64,000 nucleotides of DNA from the NCBI RefSeq assembly GCF_902463975.1, contig NZ_CABQHJ010000009.1, forward strand, positions 1-64,000. Reading direction: 5' to 3'. The translations under genes and the position numbers were made by a program. Below the pieces are notes generated by a model. That model did no database searches and was not told where the DNA came from. It worked only from the letters and a program-made list of their open reading frames with translations. This stretch comes from Phascolarctobacterium_A sp902463975. Its GTDB lineage: Bacteria > Bacillota > Negativicutes > Acidaminococcales > Acidaminococcaceae. Shown here in pieces: positions 48,879 through 57,617 of this stretch. Position 1 is the stretch's first letter, and each line of letters opens with the position of its first letter.

Positions 48879-49931
48879 ATGGCATTTGATATCAATTCTA
48901 CCCGTTCTTTACTGGGCGTAATCAATCGTGCATATCCGCCCAATCCTTTGTTAGTAAACACCTTTTTCCCGAACGCTATTACCTATAGCTCTGAATATCT
49001 GGATGTGGATTTCAAAAAAGGCGGTCGCTCCATGGCACCCTTTGTTGTTCCTGGTTCACAAGGTGTTAATATGCAGCGTGATGGCTTTGAAACCAAATCC
49101 TACAAGTCACCGCTGATGAAGCCTAAGCGCGTATTGACCGCTGAGCAGCTGCAAAAGCGCCTGGCAGGTGAAAACGTGTATAGCGGTCGTACTCCCCAAC
49201 AGCGCGCTGAAGAATATCGCGCCGAGGATATCAAGGAATTGACCGATATGTGCTCCCGCACCGAGGAATATATGGCTGCAAAGCTGCTGATTGATGGTAG
49301 CTACACCATTAACGGTTATGCTGATGACGGTAAAACCCAAAAGATTGATACCATCTCTTTTAACTTTACTCAAAAGCAAACCTTGTCCGGTACCGATACC
49401 TGGGATAAGGACACCTCTGATGCTTATGGTAACCTGCAGGATGCTTCCAAAACCATTCGCCGCAATGCTGGCCTGACTCCGACTATCATGATGTGCTCTG
49501 AGGCTACCAGTAACCTGCTGTTGAACAATAAGAGCATTTATGACAAGCTGCTGATTCCGTCTCGCGACAATGCGGCGCTGATGTCCTTCGCGCCTAAGAT
49601 TCAAAGTCCTGAGGTTATGCGCTTCGGCCTGCTGGGCGCTTTAGGTCTGGAAATGTACACCTACGAGGGTGGTTACATCAACAACGAAGGCGTATTTACT
49701 CCGTACCTGCCTGATGATTACGTTATTATCGGCGTTGCCGGTCGTGGCAAGCGCTTGTATGGCGCTGTTACCCAGATGGAGGATGATAAGCAGTTCCACA
49801 CCTACGAAGGCCGTTATGTGCCTAAGGTTACCATGAACATCGAGAATGACTACTGCTCTATTGCTATGCAGAGCCGTTGCCTTGTTGTTCCTGAATCCGT
49901 AGATGATTGGTATGTTATCAAAGTTAAATAA
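48879..49931 (+). CDS. Major capsid protein, lambda gpE family
   Basis: 350 residues, HK97 fold. Features are FPNAITYSSEYLDVDFKKGGR, KPKRVLTAEQLQKRLAGEN, TPTIMMCSEATSNLLLN and a C-terminus with VTMNIENDYCSIAMQSRC. AGGAGG ahead of the ATG. Confidence 0.94.
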   Translation: MAFDINSTRSLLGVINRAYPPNPLLVNTFFPNAITYSSEYLDVDFKKGGRSMAPFVVPGSQGVNMQRDGFETKSYKSPLMKPKRVLTAEQLQKRLAGENVYSGRTPQQRAEEYRAEDIKELTDMCSRTEEYMAAKLLIDGSYTINGYADDGKTQKIDTISFNFTQKQTLSGTDTWDKDTSDAYGNLQDASKTIRRNAGLTPTIMMCSEATSNLLLNNKSIYDKLLIPSRDNAALMSFAPKIQSPEVMRFGLLGALGLEMYTYEGGYINNEGVFTPYLPDDYVIIGVAGRGKRLYGAVTQMEDDKQFHTYEGRYVPKVTMNIENDYCSIAMQSRCLVVPESVDDWYVIKVK

Positions 49932-49942
49932 GGAGGAAGCTT

Positions 49943-50260
49943 ATGTATATCCTCGTTAAGAAATTCTCTCTGCGTCATAATAACGTGGTTTATGCAGCTG
50001 GCAGTGTTGTCGAGCTGCCAGACGACGTTGCTCAAAAGCTGTATGATGATGCTCCGGAAGAGTTTGAAATCATTGGCGAGCCTGAGGCAGAAACCACTGC
50101 TCCGGAAGATGTTGAAATCATTAGCAAAACCGAGGCTGAAAAGCCTGCTTCTGGCAAAAAGAACAAAAAGCAGCCTGCTTCTAAATCTATCTCTAAAGAG
50201 CCTGCTGGCGATGATGAAGACGTGCTGCCGGCGGTAGATGAAGCCGCTACCGTACAATGA
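49943..50260 (+). CDS. Small head-region protein with charged tail
   Basis: 105 residues. A short beta-type N-terminus (MYILVKKFSLRHNNVVYAAG) and a low-complexity Glu/Lys/Ala-rich tail. Similar proteins occur after gpE in related phages; function unknown. Overlaps the next gene. Confidence 0.6.
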   Translation: MYILVKKFSLRHNNVVYAAGSVVELPDDVAQKLYDDAPEEFEIIGEPEAETTAPEDVEIISKTEAEKPASGKKNKKQPASKSISKEPAGDDEDVLPAVDEAATVQ

Positions 50261-50598
50261 AAGCGCTGAGCTTTAAAGAGCAGATAGCCGCAGACAATGC
50301 GGCTGTCTTTCTCAATGAGATGGAGTTCGCAGAGCTGCATGATCTGAACGGTACGGAGTGCAAGGCGATTGTGCAGGATATCTCCGTGGCGCAGTCGCTT
50401 TCTATCCAAGCCGGCAAGGATGACTATTATCCCGGTCTTTATGGCAGTCAGCTGCAGGTTAGCTGCCTGAAGGCTGATTTACCGGAGGTGCCGGTGTATG
50501 GCATGCGATTTTATCTGGATGAAAAAATGTATGAGGTTGAAAGTGTGAGTGATGATATGGGCATTTTAACCATTCAGCTGGTGGCGAATGACCGATGA
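50257..50598 (+). CDS. Head-tail connector protein (gpFII-like position)
   Basis: 113 residues, beta-rich, ending in GMRFYLDEKMYEVESVSDDMG and LTIQLVAN, a pattern seen in head-tail joining proteins. Role inferred mainly from position between capsid and gpZ genes. Confidence 0.6.
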   Translation: MKALSFKEQIAADNAAVFLNEMEFAELHDLNGTECKAIVQDISVAQSLSIQAGKDDYYPGLYGSQLQVSCLKADLPEVPVYGMRFYLDEKMYEVESVSDDMGILTIQLVANDR

Positions 50599-51143
50599 TT
50601 AGCATTGATGCAAAAAATCTGGAATATGCACAGCAGATGTTGGGCGGGGCTCCTAAGGAGATAAAAAGAGCCATAAAAAGTTCAATAAATAAATCTACCA
50701 AACAAATCAAGACGAAAGTTGCGAGGTTGGTAAAGGAACGATATGTTATTTCTAGCACTGTTGTGAAGAAAAAAGTGGAAATACGCAAGGCAACGCTTTC
50801 TCGGCTTACTGGTGTTGTTATGAGTACGGGCAGACCGGCAACTTTGACTCGGTTTGATGTACGGAAAAGCAAAAAAGGTCCAATTCGTGTCAGGGTATTG
50901 CGCAGCAGTAATCCGAAGCCTATAAAAGGATTGTTTTTGCAGGCTACACGAGCTGGAAATGGACCATTTCCGTTCAAAAGGCTGGGCAAGAGCAGATACC
51001 CGTTAACCGTACTACATGGTCCATCTATACCATCAATGATGGGAAATGAAAACACTATCAACAGGCTAACACCTTTTGCAGAAAATGTTCTGAATCAACA
51101 TTTTTTACGTGAAGTGAACAATCGGTTTTCTAAAATGAAGTAA
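50595..51143 (+). CDS. Minor tail protein Z-like
   Basis: 182 residues, strongly basic (KRAIKSSINKSTKQIKTKVARLV; NPKPIKGLFLQATRAGNG). Matches the gpZ family of tail completion proteins. Noticeably more AT-rich than its neighbours, suggesting module exchange. Overlaps the previous gene by 4 bases. Confidence 0.78.
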   Translation: MISIDAKNLEYAQQMLGGAPKEIKRAIKSSINKSTKQIKTKVARLVKERYVISSTVVKKKVEIRKATLSRLTGVVMSTGRPATLTRFDVRKSKKGPIRVRVLRSSNPKPIKGLFLQATRAGNGPFPFKRLGKSRYPLTVLHGPSIPSMMGNENTINRLTPFAENVLNQHFLREVNNRFSKMK

Positions 51144-51153
51144 GGAGCATTTT

Positions 51154-51612
51154 ATGACTACAGTTGGATTAATGGATAACCTGGCTGAGTTTCTGCGCCC
51201 AGCAGTTACTGACTACAGCACGCAGCAGCCCTCTGGCCAGCGCGAGATTAAAGTGTATGCCGGCTTTCCGCCGGCACGCATGAACGCTGATGAGCAGGCA
51301 TCGTTTATCTATGCTCTTGTCACCGGAGCGCAGGACACTGCAGACGGCGAAATGAGCACCGCAACGGTAGAAATTGGCTTCAGCATCTATGACAACAGCG
51401 ATGCAGATGACTGGCGCAGTCTCTATAATCTTATGGAGCATGTGCGCCAGCATCTTTTAAAGCATCGTCTGGTAGCGAACAGGCACCGCCTGCAGCTGCC
51501 GCTGAAGCTGGAAGTGCCGGAAGCACAGCCTGCACCGCAGTGGCAAGGCAAAATTACGGCGACTTATACTATCGGTCAACCTTATGAGGAGGACATTTAT
51601 TATGGCGATTAA
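51154..51612 (+). CDS. Tail terminator-like protein
   Basis: 152 residues. Pattern ATVEIGFSIYDNSDADDWRSLYNLMEHVRQHLL and LPLKLEVPEAQPAPQWQGKITATY (both read in part) resembles minor capsid/tail terminator proteins that close the tail tube top. Assigned from position and overall shape. Confidence 0.6.
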   Translation: MTTVGLMDNLAEFLRPAVTDYSTQQPSGQREIKVYAGFPPARMNADEQASFIYALVTGAQDTADGEMSTATVEIGFSIYDNSDADDWRSLYNLMEHVRQHLLKHRLVANRHRLQLPLKLEVPEAQPAPQWQGKITATYTIGQPYEEDIYYGD

Positions 51613-51853
51613 AAATCAAAAACCAGCAAGTGAAAAGCTGATTTATATCGGCCCTAACCTGAGCCGAGGCAGATTGCTGCAATATCAGGTTTTTATTGGC
51701 GGCTTGCCGACGCATCTTGAAGAAGAATTTGCGGCAATGCCTGCGCTGAAGCGTTTGTTTGTGCCTGTGGCAGAGCTGAACGCGGCGATGGCGCAAGCAA
51801 AGCAGCCCGGCACACCGCTCTACAAATACTACAAAGAAGCATTGGAGGTGTAA
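51602..51853 (+). CDS. Hypothetical tail-region protein
   Basis: 83 residues, ATG within the end of the previous gene behind GAGGAC. Resembles the small protein found before tail sheath genes in Mu-like phages; function unknown. Confidence 0.6.
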   Translation: MAIKNQKPASEKLIYIGPNLSRGRLLQYQVFIGGLPTHLEEEFAAMPALKRLFVPVAELNAAMAQAKQPGTPLYKYYKEALEV

Positions 51854-51856
51854 GCA

Positions 51857-53302
51857 ATGGCATATAAACATGGCGTCTATACGCAGGAGGTGCCTACAAG
51901 TATTGTGCCTGCGGTAAATACTACTGCTGGCCTGCCAGTAGTATTTGGCACGGCTCCGGTGCATCTTGCAAGTGACCGTGCGCCTATCAATAAACCTGTT
52001 CTGTGCTATAGCTATTCTGAGGCGGTAGGGCAGTTTGGCTTTAGCAAGGACTTTGCAAAATATACTCTGTGCGAGGTTATTTACAGCCAGTTTGCACTGT
52101 ATAATCGCGCACCGGTTGTTTTTGTGAATGTACTGGACCCTAAGACACATAAAAAGACTGTGTCCGACAAGGAAGTGACGCTGACTGATAAGGTTGGCAA
52201 GCTTGAGGCGGCTGTGCTGCTGGAAACCTTGAAGGTAAAAAAGGCCAGTGCTGGTCAGCCGTTGAGCGCTGGTACTGATTATGAAGCAGCCTATGATGAT
52301 GACGGCGTTTTGGTTATTACGGCGCTGGATGGCGGCGAAGCAGAGAGCGCTGCGTCCCTGTTCCTCGATTATGATGAGCTGGATGCATCTATGGTAGATG
52401 CTGATGATATCATCGGCGGCGTAAGCGTGAGCGATGGCAGCGTAAAAGGTTTGGAGGTACTTAATAAAGTATTCCCCGCGGTAAACCTCGTTCCCGGCAT
52501 CGTGCTTGCTCCCGGCTGGAGTGACACTCCGACTGTAGCTGCAGTGATGAAAGCTAAAGCTGGCAATATCAACAGCCATTTCAAGGCGATTACGCTTAAT
52601 GACGTACCGACAGACAGCGTCAAAAAGTATACCGACGTCAAAAACTGGATGAACCAGAACAGTTACAATGACGCTTCTCAAGTGGTATGCTGGCCGATGG
52701 TTAAGATGGGCGATGATGTTTATCATATGTCTACCCATGTTCTTGGCGTTATCTCAACTGTTGACAGTAATAACGATGATATTCCTTACGAAAGCCCGTC
52801 TAATAAAAGCATGCAGATTAACGGCTGCTGCTTAAAAGATGGTACTGAGGTAGTATTGGGACCTGATGAAGCTGGTTATCTCAACGGCCAGGGCGTTGTT
52901 ACCGCACTTAATTTTATCGGAGGCTGGAAATGTTGGGGCAATCGCACCGCCTGCTATCCGTCTAACACTGATCCAAAGGATGCCTTTATCTGTATTCGCA
53001 GAATGTTTAACTGGCATGCGCAGACTTTCATTCAAACTTATTGGGCGAAGGTAGATAAGCCGATTAACAAACGCCTGATTCAAACAGTTTTGGATAGTGA
53101 AAATATGCGTTTAAACGGCCTTACCGGACAAGGTGTCATTTTGGGCGGCCGTGTTGAATTTCGTGATGATGAAAATCCCGTTACCAATCTTATGGACGGC
53201 ATCATTAAATTCCACACCTATCTTACGCCGCCTGCCCCGGCGCGTGAAATTGAAAACGTGCTCGAATATGATCCTGCGTATTTTGAAACGCTGTTCAGTT
53301 AA
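51857..53302 (+). CDS. Contractile tail sheath protein
   Basis: 481 residues. MAYKHGVYTQEVPTSIVP at the N-terminus, KYTDVKNWMNQN, GPDEAGYLNGQGVVTALNFIGGWKCWGNRT (in part) and a C-terminal RVEFRDDENPVTNLMDGIIKFH segment are typical of sheath proteins. Its presence shows a myovirus-type tail despite the lambda-type head. Confidence 0.96.
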   Translation: MAYKHGVYTQEVPTSIVPAVNTTAGLPVVFGTAPVHLASDRAPINKPVLCYSYSEAVGQFGFSKDFAKYTLCEVIYSQFALYNRAPVVFVNVLDPKTHKKTVSDKEVTLTDKVGKLEAAVLLETLKVKKASAGQPLSAGTDYEAAYDDDGVLVITALDGGEAESAASLFLDYDELDASMVDADDIIGGVSVSDGSVKGLEVLNKVFPAVNLVPGIVLAPGWSDTPTVAAVMKAKAGNINSHFKAITLNDVPTDSVKKYTDVKNWMNQNSYNDASQVVCWPMVKMGDDVYHMSTHVLGVISTVDSNNDDIPYESPSNKSMQINGCCLKDGTEVVLGPDEAGYLNGQGVVTALNFIGGWKCWGNRTACYPSNTDPKDAFICIRRMFNWHAQTFIQTYWAKVDKPINKRLIQTVLDSENMRLNGLTGQGVILGGRVEFRDDENPVTNLMDGIIKFHTYLTPPAPAREIENVLEYDPAYFETLFS

Positions 53303-53318
53303 TTGGGAGGTGAGATAG

Positions 53319-53840
53319 ATGGCAAATGTACCTGAGAAACTGATTAACTTTAAAGTTTACCAAGATGGTAACGATTTGGTGGGTATTGCTGATGTGCAAC
53401 TTCCGTCTTTAGATGCTATGACCGAAACCGTTAAAGGTGCAGGTATTGCAGGCGAGTTTGACAGCCCGGTGCTGGGGCACTTCGGCAGCATGGAAACAGT
53501 GCTGAACTGGCGCACGTTGGAGAAGCGTAACATTATGCTGGCAATGCAGACTGGCGTAAATCTCGACCTGCGTGGGGCGCAGCAGATTTATGACAGTGCC
53601 AGCGGTAAATACAAGGTTGGTAATGTAAAATGCGTTGTGCGCGGTGTACCGAAGAAAACGGAGCTGGGCAAGCTGGATGTTGGCGCGACTACAGGCACTG
53701 CGAACACCATTGAAACAGCTTACCTGAAAGTCACTATTGATGGCGAACCCGTTCTGGAACTGGATAAGTTCAACTATATCTGCAATATTGGCGGCGTTGA
53801 TTATATGGCTGACGTTCGCGAAGCCTTAGGTATGGTGTAA
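53319..53840 (+). CDS. Tail tube protein, P2 FII-type
   Basis: 173 residues. VPEKLINFKVYQDGNDLVGIADVQLPSLD and GAGIAGEFDSPVLGHFGSMETVLNWRTL (each in part) match the FII tube family. Hexamers stack to form the inner tube. Confidence 0.95.
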   Translation: MANVPEKLINFKVYQDGNDLVGIADVQLPSLDAMTETVKGAGIAGEFDSPVLGHFGSMETVLNWRTLEKRNIMLAMQTGVNLDLRGAQQIYDSASGKYKVGNVKCVVRGVPKKTELGKLDVGATTGTANTIETAYLKVTIDGEPVLELDKFNYICNIGGVDYMADVREALGMV

Positions 53841-53849
53841 AACAAAAAA

Positions 53850-53875
53850 GCCTCCAGCTGTATGCTGGGGGCTGA
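53850..53875 (+). terminator. Hairpin after tube gene
   Basis: AAGCCTCCAGC, TGTAT loop, GCTGGGGGCT. No real T-run; may trim expression between the abundant tube and the downstream chaperone. Confidence 0.4.
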
Positions 53876-53901
53876 ATTATAAAAATTTGGAGGAATGAAA
53901 G

Positions 53902-54180
53902 ATGCAAGTAGTTAAATTAAATAATCCTATTATGGTTAATGGCGAAGAAGTTAAGGAAGTTAAATTAGATTTTGAAGCTATCCGCGGTAAAGATTTAATT
54001 GCAGCAGAAAAGGAAGTGCGCAAAATGGGTGACACAACTCCGGCTGTGTTTCTGTCTATGGATTTTCAGGCGTTGGTAGCGGCTAAACTGATCGGCGTAC
54101 CTGTAGAGGATGTTTTGGACATGCCTTCAACTGATTTTAAGAATCTGGTGCTGCCTGTGGCAAATTTTTTGCTGGGCTAG
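53902..54180 (+). CDS. Tail assembly chaperone, short form
   Basis: 92 residues of the Mu gp41/P2 gpE-like family (NNPIMVNGEEVKEVKLDFEAIRG, in part). Assists tape-measure folding and tube polymerisation. Ends at TAG 54178. A slippery A AAT TTT just before the stop leads to a longer product. AT-rich compared with tube and sheath genes. Confidence 0.9.
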   Translation: MQVVKLNNPIMVNGEEVKEVKLDFEAIRGKDLIAAEKEVRKMGDTTPAVFLSMDFQALVAAKLIGVPVEDVLDMPSTDFKNLVLPVANFLLG

Positions 54181-54326
54181 GAGTTGAAAACTCTAAGCCC
54201 ATAAAAGAGCTAGCTATAAGCTTAGCAATGTCAACGTATACTTCTGTTGAATTTTATTTAGGTCTAGGCCTGTTTGAAATGTTGGAAATTGCGACAATGG
54301 TAAATAAAAAGTCCGCTCAGGCGTGA
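53902..54326 (+). CDS. Tail assembly chaperone, -1 frameshift product
   Basis: At A AAT TTT (54162-54168, codon phase correct) a -1 shift continues from 54168 in frame with FAGLGVENSKPIKELAISLA and further to SAQA, stopping at TGA 54324-54326. The extension, with STYTSVEFYLGLGLFEML, resembles the second domain of gpE/E' and gpG/GT chaperones. About 141 residues in total. Confidence 0.8.
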
Positions 54327-54331
54327 GCGGA
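54305..54331 (-). terminator. Minus-strand terminator of the antisense gene
   Basis: Minus strand GTCCGCTCA, CGCC loop, TGAGCGGAC followed by TTTTTATTT. Confidence 0.82.
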
Positions 54332-54352
54332 CAAAAGGGAAAATATAAATTA

Positions 54353-54463
54353 TTAGTCGTCTTTAAAAATATCCTCATATGTTTCATAGAGAAATTGTAT
54401 AGTTACAAAAGGAAATATTAGAACTGCGCCGAAGCCAATTAAAGCAGCAATAATGTCAATCAT
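54353..54463 (-). CDS. Antisense 36-residue membrane peptide (moron)
   Basis: MIDIIAALIGFGAVLIFPFV then TIQFLYETYEDIFKDD: one membrane span and an acidic tail. AAAGGATGG precedes the ATG, an extended -10 lies upstream (54486-54494) and a terminator follows. The unit opposes the tail operon and would be read in the lysogen. Function unknown; small membrane peptides of prophages can block superinfection. Confidence 0.6.
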   Translation of the reverse strand: MIDIIAALIGFGAVLIFPFVTIQFLYETYEDIFKDD

Positions 54464-54485
54464 GGTAATCACCATCCTTTAATTA

Positions 54486-54494
54486 ATTATACCA
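54486..54494 (-). promoter_or_regulatory. Extended -10 promoter of the antisense peptide gene
   Basis: Minus strand TGGTATAAT, about 23 bases ahead of the ATG; -35 weak. Confidence 0.5.
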
Positions 54495-54520
54495 TATATT
54501 CAAGAAAGGGGCGAGCATTT

Positions 54521-56884
54521 TTGAAGGAATATGTTTTTGGATTTAAGCTAGCAGCTGCATTAGAGAGTAACTTTAAAACAGCTTTTTCTTCTGCATCAAA
54601 TCAGATTCTGCAACTAAATAAAAACATGCAAGAGCATAGAAGCATAGCCAAAGCTTGTGCTTCAGCTGTAAAACAAGGCTCCCTTGATATAAAGAGTTAT
54701 AACAATGCCTTAAGTAAGCTCAATCAAAGTTATACGAAGGTTAGTGATAATGCGCAGCGCTATGCAAACATTCAAGGAAAAATCAATCAAAGACGTACAT
54801 CGATGGGACAAAATGAAGCCAGTGCAATTAGTTTGGCTGGTGTAGCTTATGGATTCGCTGCTCCGTTAAAACAAGCAATAAAATTTGAATCTGCGATGTC
54901 CGATGTACGTAAAGTTGTAGACTTCGACACACCTGAGCAGTTTAAGGATATGAATAAGGATATATTAAATCTGTCAAAAAATATTCCTATGACAGCGCAG
55001 GGGTTGGCTGCCATTGTTGCTGCAGGTGGTCAGGCTGGTATAGCCAGACAAGATTTACTGGCTTTTGCTGAAGCTGCAGCGAAAATGGGCACAGCTTTTG
55101 ATATCACCGCTGATGAAGCCGGTGATATGATGGCTAAATGGCGAACTGCCTTCAAAATGAATCAGAAGGATGTTGTTGAACTGGCTGATAAAATTAACTA
55201 TTTGAGCAACAAAACAGCAGCTTCAGCACCATTGATTTCTGATGTTGTTACACGCATTGGTCCTCTTGGCGAAGTTGGAGGCGTAGCTTCTGGTGAAATA
55301 GCTGCTTTAGGTGCTAGTCTTGTAGGTTCAGGTATTCAATCAGAGGTAGCTGCTACAGGCATCAAGAATTTGATATTAACGATGGTGGCCGGAGAGAGCG
55401 CAAGCAAAAGTCAAAATGAAGCATTTGAAACTTTGGGATTTAATGCTGCGGAAATGGCAGTACGTATGCAGAAGGACGCTAAAGGAGCTATTCTTGATGT
55501 ATTAAAAGCGTTAAAAGGTTTAGACAAAGCAAAGCAGGGAGCCGTTTTGCAGAATCTTTTTGGCAAGGAATCCATTGGTGCAATTGCGCCGCTTTTATCC
55601 AACCTTGAAGGTTTAGAAAAAAACCTAAGTATGGTGGCTGATGCTTCACAGTATGCCGGTAGCATGCAGGGAGAGTTTGACACAAAAGCAACGACTACAG
55701 CAAATCAGTTGGCGCTCATGAAAAATAAGTTTGTTGCTGTTGAAACTGACGTTGGTAATGGCATGATCCCCGCTTTTAAAAGCATGCTAGAAATCATTTC
55801 GCCTTTAGCAGCAGCTTTCGGAAACTTTGCTAGCAAAAACAGTGAGCTGGTTGGTGCTGTACTCGTGGCTAGTGGAAGTGTTGCTGCTTTAGGAGCAGGC
55901 TTTAATGCTTTGGCGTGGGCTGGCAATGGCTTGGCGTTAGCCTATAATGGCGTCAAGGGAGCAATAATTGCAGCGCATACTTGGATTATTAAAAATGAAA
56001 TTGCAACAAAGCTTGCGACTGGGGCAACAAAGGCATGGACCATAACAAAAAGCATTGGCAGTGCGATTTTGAAAGCTGATACCATTCAGTTTATGCTTTC
56101 GGCAGCAAGAATGGGTGCATCAGCAGTGGCAACATGGGCATCAACAGCAGCGCAATGGGCATTTAACAGTGCACTTTTGGCGTGTCCGATTGGTTGGATT
56201 ATAGCAGGTGTTGCTGCTTTGGTTGCAGCAGGCTATCTACTCTATACGAACTGGGATACAATCAAACAGTTTTTTGTCAGCTTGTGGGACAGCCCAACAG
56301 CTAGGACGCTTATGTTTATCACAGGTCCGGTTGGTTGGATGATTGCTGCGGGAACTGCGCTTATTGCGAACTGGGACACAGTTAAGCAGTGGTTTATAAC
56401 GTTGTGGGATAATCCTGCTTTAGCATTACAGCAGTTTGTTGATGGTATCAAAGCTAAATTTACTGATGCGTTTACTTGGGTACAGGAAAAATGGCAGGCA
56501 ATAAGTGATTTTATCTCAAAGCCTATTTTTGGCAAGGTAAACATCACGGCTCAGGGCAACAGCAGCGATGTAGCGCATAACGCCAGCGGCGGCATCTATG
56601 GCAAGGGCGCCTTCCTGACAACCTTTGCTGAGGACAGTGGCGAGTCCGCTATCCCACATACTCCTAATGCGCGGAATATCGGCCTGTTGGCGGAAACAAA
56701 CCGTATCATGGGTAATCCGCTGGGCGGCGGTGCCAATATTACTGCTACGTTCGCACCAAACATCACAATTCAAGGCGGTGGCGACGAAGGTAAAATCCGC
56801 GAGGTGTTGGAGTTGGAGATGGCAAAGTTTAAGAAGATGCTGCAGGACTTGCAGAACCAGCAGAGGAGGGTAAGCTATGCGTAA
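54521..56884 (+). CDS. Tail tape measure protein
   Basis: 787 residues, TTG start behind GAAAGGGG. Coiled N-terminus, a TP901-1-type core (FESAMSDVRKVVDFDTPEQF, AAIVAAGGQAGIARQDLLAF), then several hydrophobic segments (about residues 420-630) and a hydrophilic C-terminus. Sets tail length and probably forms the channel for DNA. Up to about base 56,515 the gene is AT-rich; the last 120 codons are GC-richer and match the later tail genes. Confidence 0.93.
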   Translation: MKEYVFGFKLAAALESNFKTAFSSASNQILQLNKNMQEHRSIAKACASAVKQGSLDIKSYNNALSKLNQSYTKVSDNAQRYANIQGKINQRRTSMGQNEASAISLAGVAYGFAAPLKQAIKFESAMSDVRKVVDFDTPEQFKDMNKDILNLSKNIPMTAQGLAAIVAAGGQAGIARQDLLAFAEAAAKMGTAFDITADEAGDMMAKWRTAFKMNQKDVVELADKINYLSNKTAASAPLISDVVTRIGPLGEVGGVASGEIAALGASLVGSGIQSEVAATGIKNLILTMVAGESASKSQNEAFETLGFNAAEMAVRMQKDAKGAILDVLKALKGLDKAKQGAVLQNLFGKESIGAIAPLLSNLEGLEKNLSMVADASQYAGSMQGEFDTKATTTANQLALMKNKFVAVETDVGNGMIPAFKSMLEIISPLAAAFGNFASKNSELVGAVLVASGSVAALGAGFNALAWAGNGLALAYNGVKGAIIAAHTWIIKNEIATKLATGATKAWTITKSIGSAILKADTIQFMLSAARMGASAVATWASTAAQWAFNSALLACPIGWIIAGVAALVAAGYLLYTNWDTIKQFFVSLWDSPTARTLMFITGPVGWMIAAGTALIANWDTVKQWFITLWDNPALALQQFVDGIKAKFTDAFTWVQEKWQAISDFISKPIFGKVNITAQGNSSDVAHNASGGIYGKGAFLTTFAEDSGESAIPHTPNARNIGLLAETNRIMGNPLGGGANITATFAPNITIQGGGDEGKIREVLELEMAKFKKMLQDLQNQQRRVSYA

Positions 56885-56885
56885 A

Positions 56886-56914
56886 TTGACTTTAACACCT
56901 AAATAGTGTATAAT
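56886..56914 (+). promoter_or_regulatory. Promoter of the ImmA/IrrE unit
   Basis: TTGACT, 17 bases, perfect TATAAT, directly after the tape-measure stop. Confidence 0.8.
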
Positions 56915-56960
56915 ATTATAACCAAAAATGAGCATTTTATTACATTGGGAGGTGCGTATC

Positions 56961-57617
56961 ATGAACGAAAAAATTCAGTATTTGGTGGACAATTTACGAG
57001 AAACTAATAAAGAAATTCGTTTTCGTGATAGCACCGAAGATGTCAACAAATTAAGTGATGAAGATAAAGAACTTATTGCAAATCAAGCAACTAATGCTGC
57101 TAATGAACTAGTGAATTTCTTCTGGCAAAAGAAAAATGCTCCTTTACGCATTGGTGATATGCTTGATTCGTTAGGGTTTGCTGTGGTACCAGATAATTCG
57201 TTTGATGATGATAAATTATCTGGGGTATTAGCTATAGATAATACTGTTGCCATGGAACGATTTAGAAAGATGATAGTGCTCAATAATAGAGACAACATTG
57301 GACATCAGCGCTTTACAATCGCTCATGAACTAGCTCACTATATTTTTGACGCATTACCAAATCAGAAATATTATGAAGCTTACTACAGAACGGACGACAA
57401 GAAAAACAATGAAATTCGTGAGTATCGAGCAAATAAATTTGCAGCAAATCTACTGATGCCTAGAACTATTTTTGAGTCAAGGTATAAATTTATTGCAAGT
57501 CAAATCAAAGATGCACAAAAAGTAAAATTTATATTAAGTTTGGATTTTGGCGTTTCCGTTACTGCAATAAATAAACGCATTGAAGAACTGAATTTAGAAG
57601 CAAATAGCATATTATGA
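56961..57617 (+). CDS. ImmA/IrrE-type zinc metallopeptidase
   Basis: 218 residues from the ATG behind GGGAGGTG. FTIAHELAHYIF carries the HExxH zinc site; EYRANKFAANLLMP supplies the third ligand region. The family cleaves XRE repressors (ImmA in ICEBs1) or regulators of DNA damage. Here it has its own promoter and lies inside the tail operon with a membrane partner gene, so it should be expressed in the lysogen. The phage repressor at 32418 is a possible target. Confidence 0.9.
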   Translation: MNEKIQYLVDNLRETNKEIRFRDSTEDVNKLSDEDKELIANQATNAANELVNFFWQKKNAPLRIGDMLDSLGFAVVPDNSFDDDKLSGVLAIDNTVAMERFRKMIVLNNRDNIGHQRFTIAHELAHYIFDALPNQKYYEAYYRTDDKKNNEIREYRANKFAANLLMPRTIFESRYKFIASQIKDAQKVKFILSLDFGVSVTAINKRIEELNLEANSIL

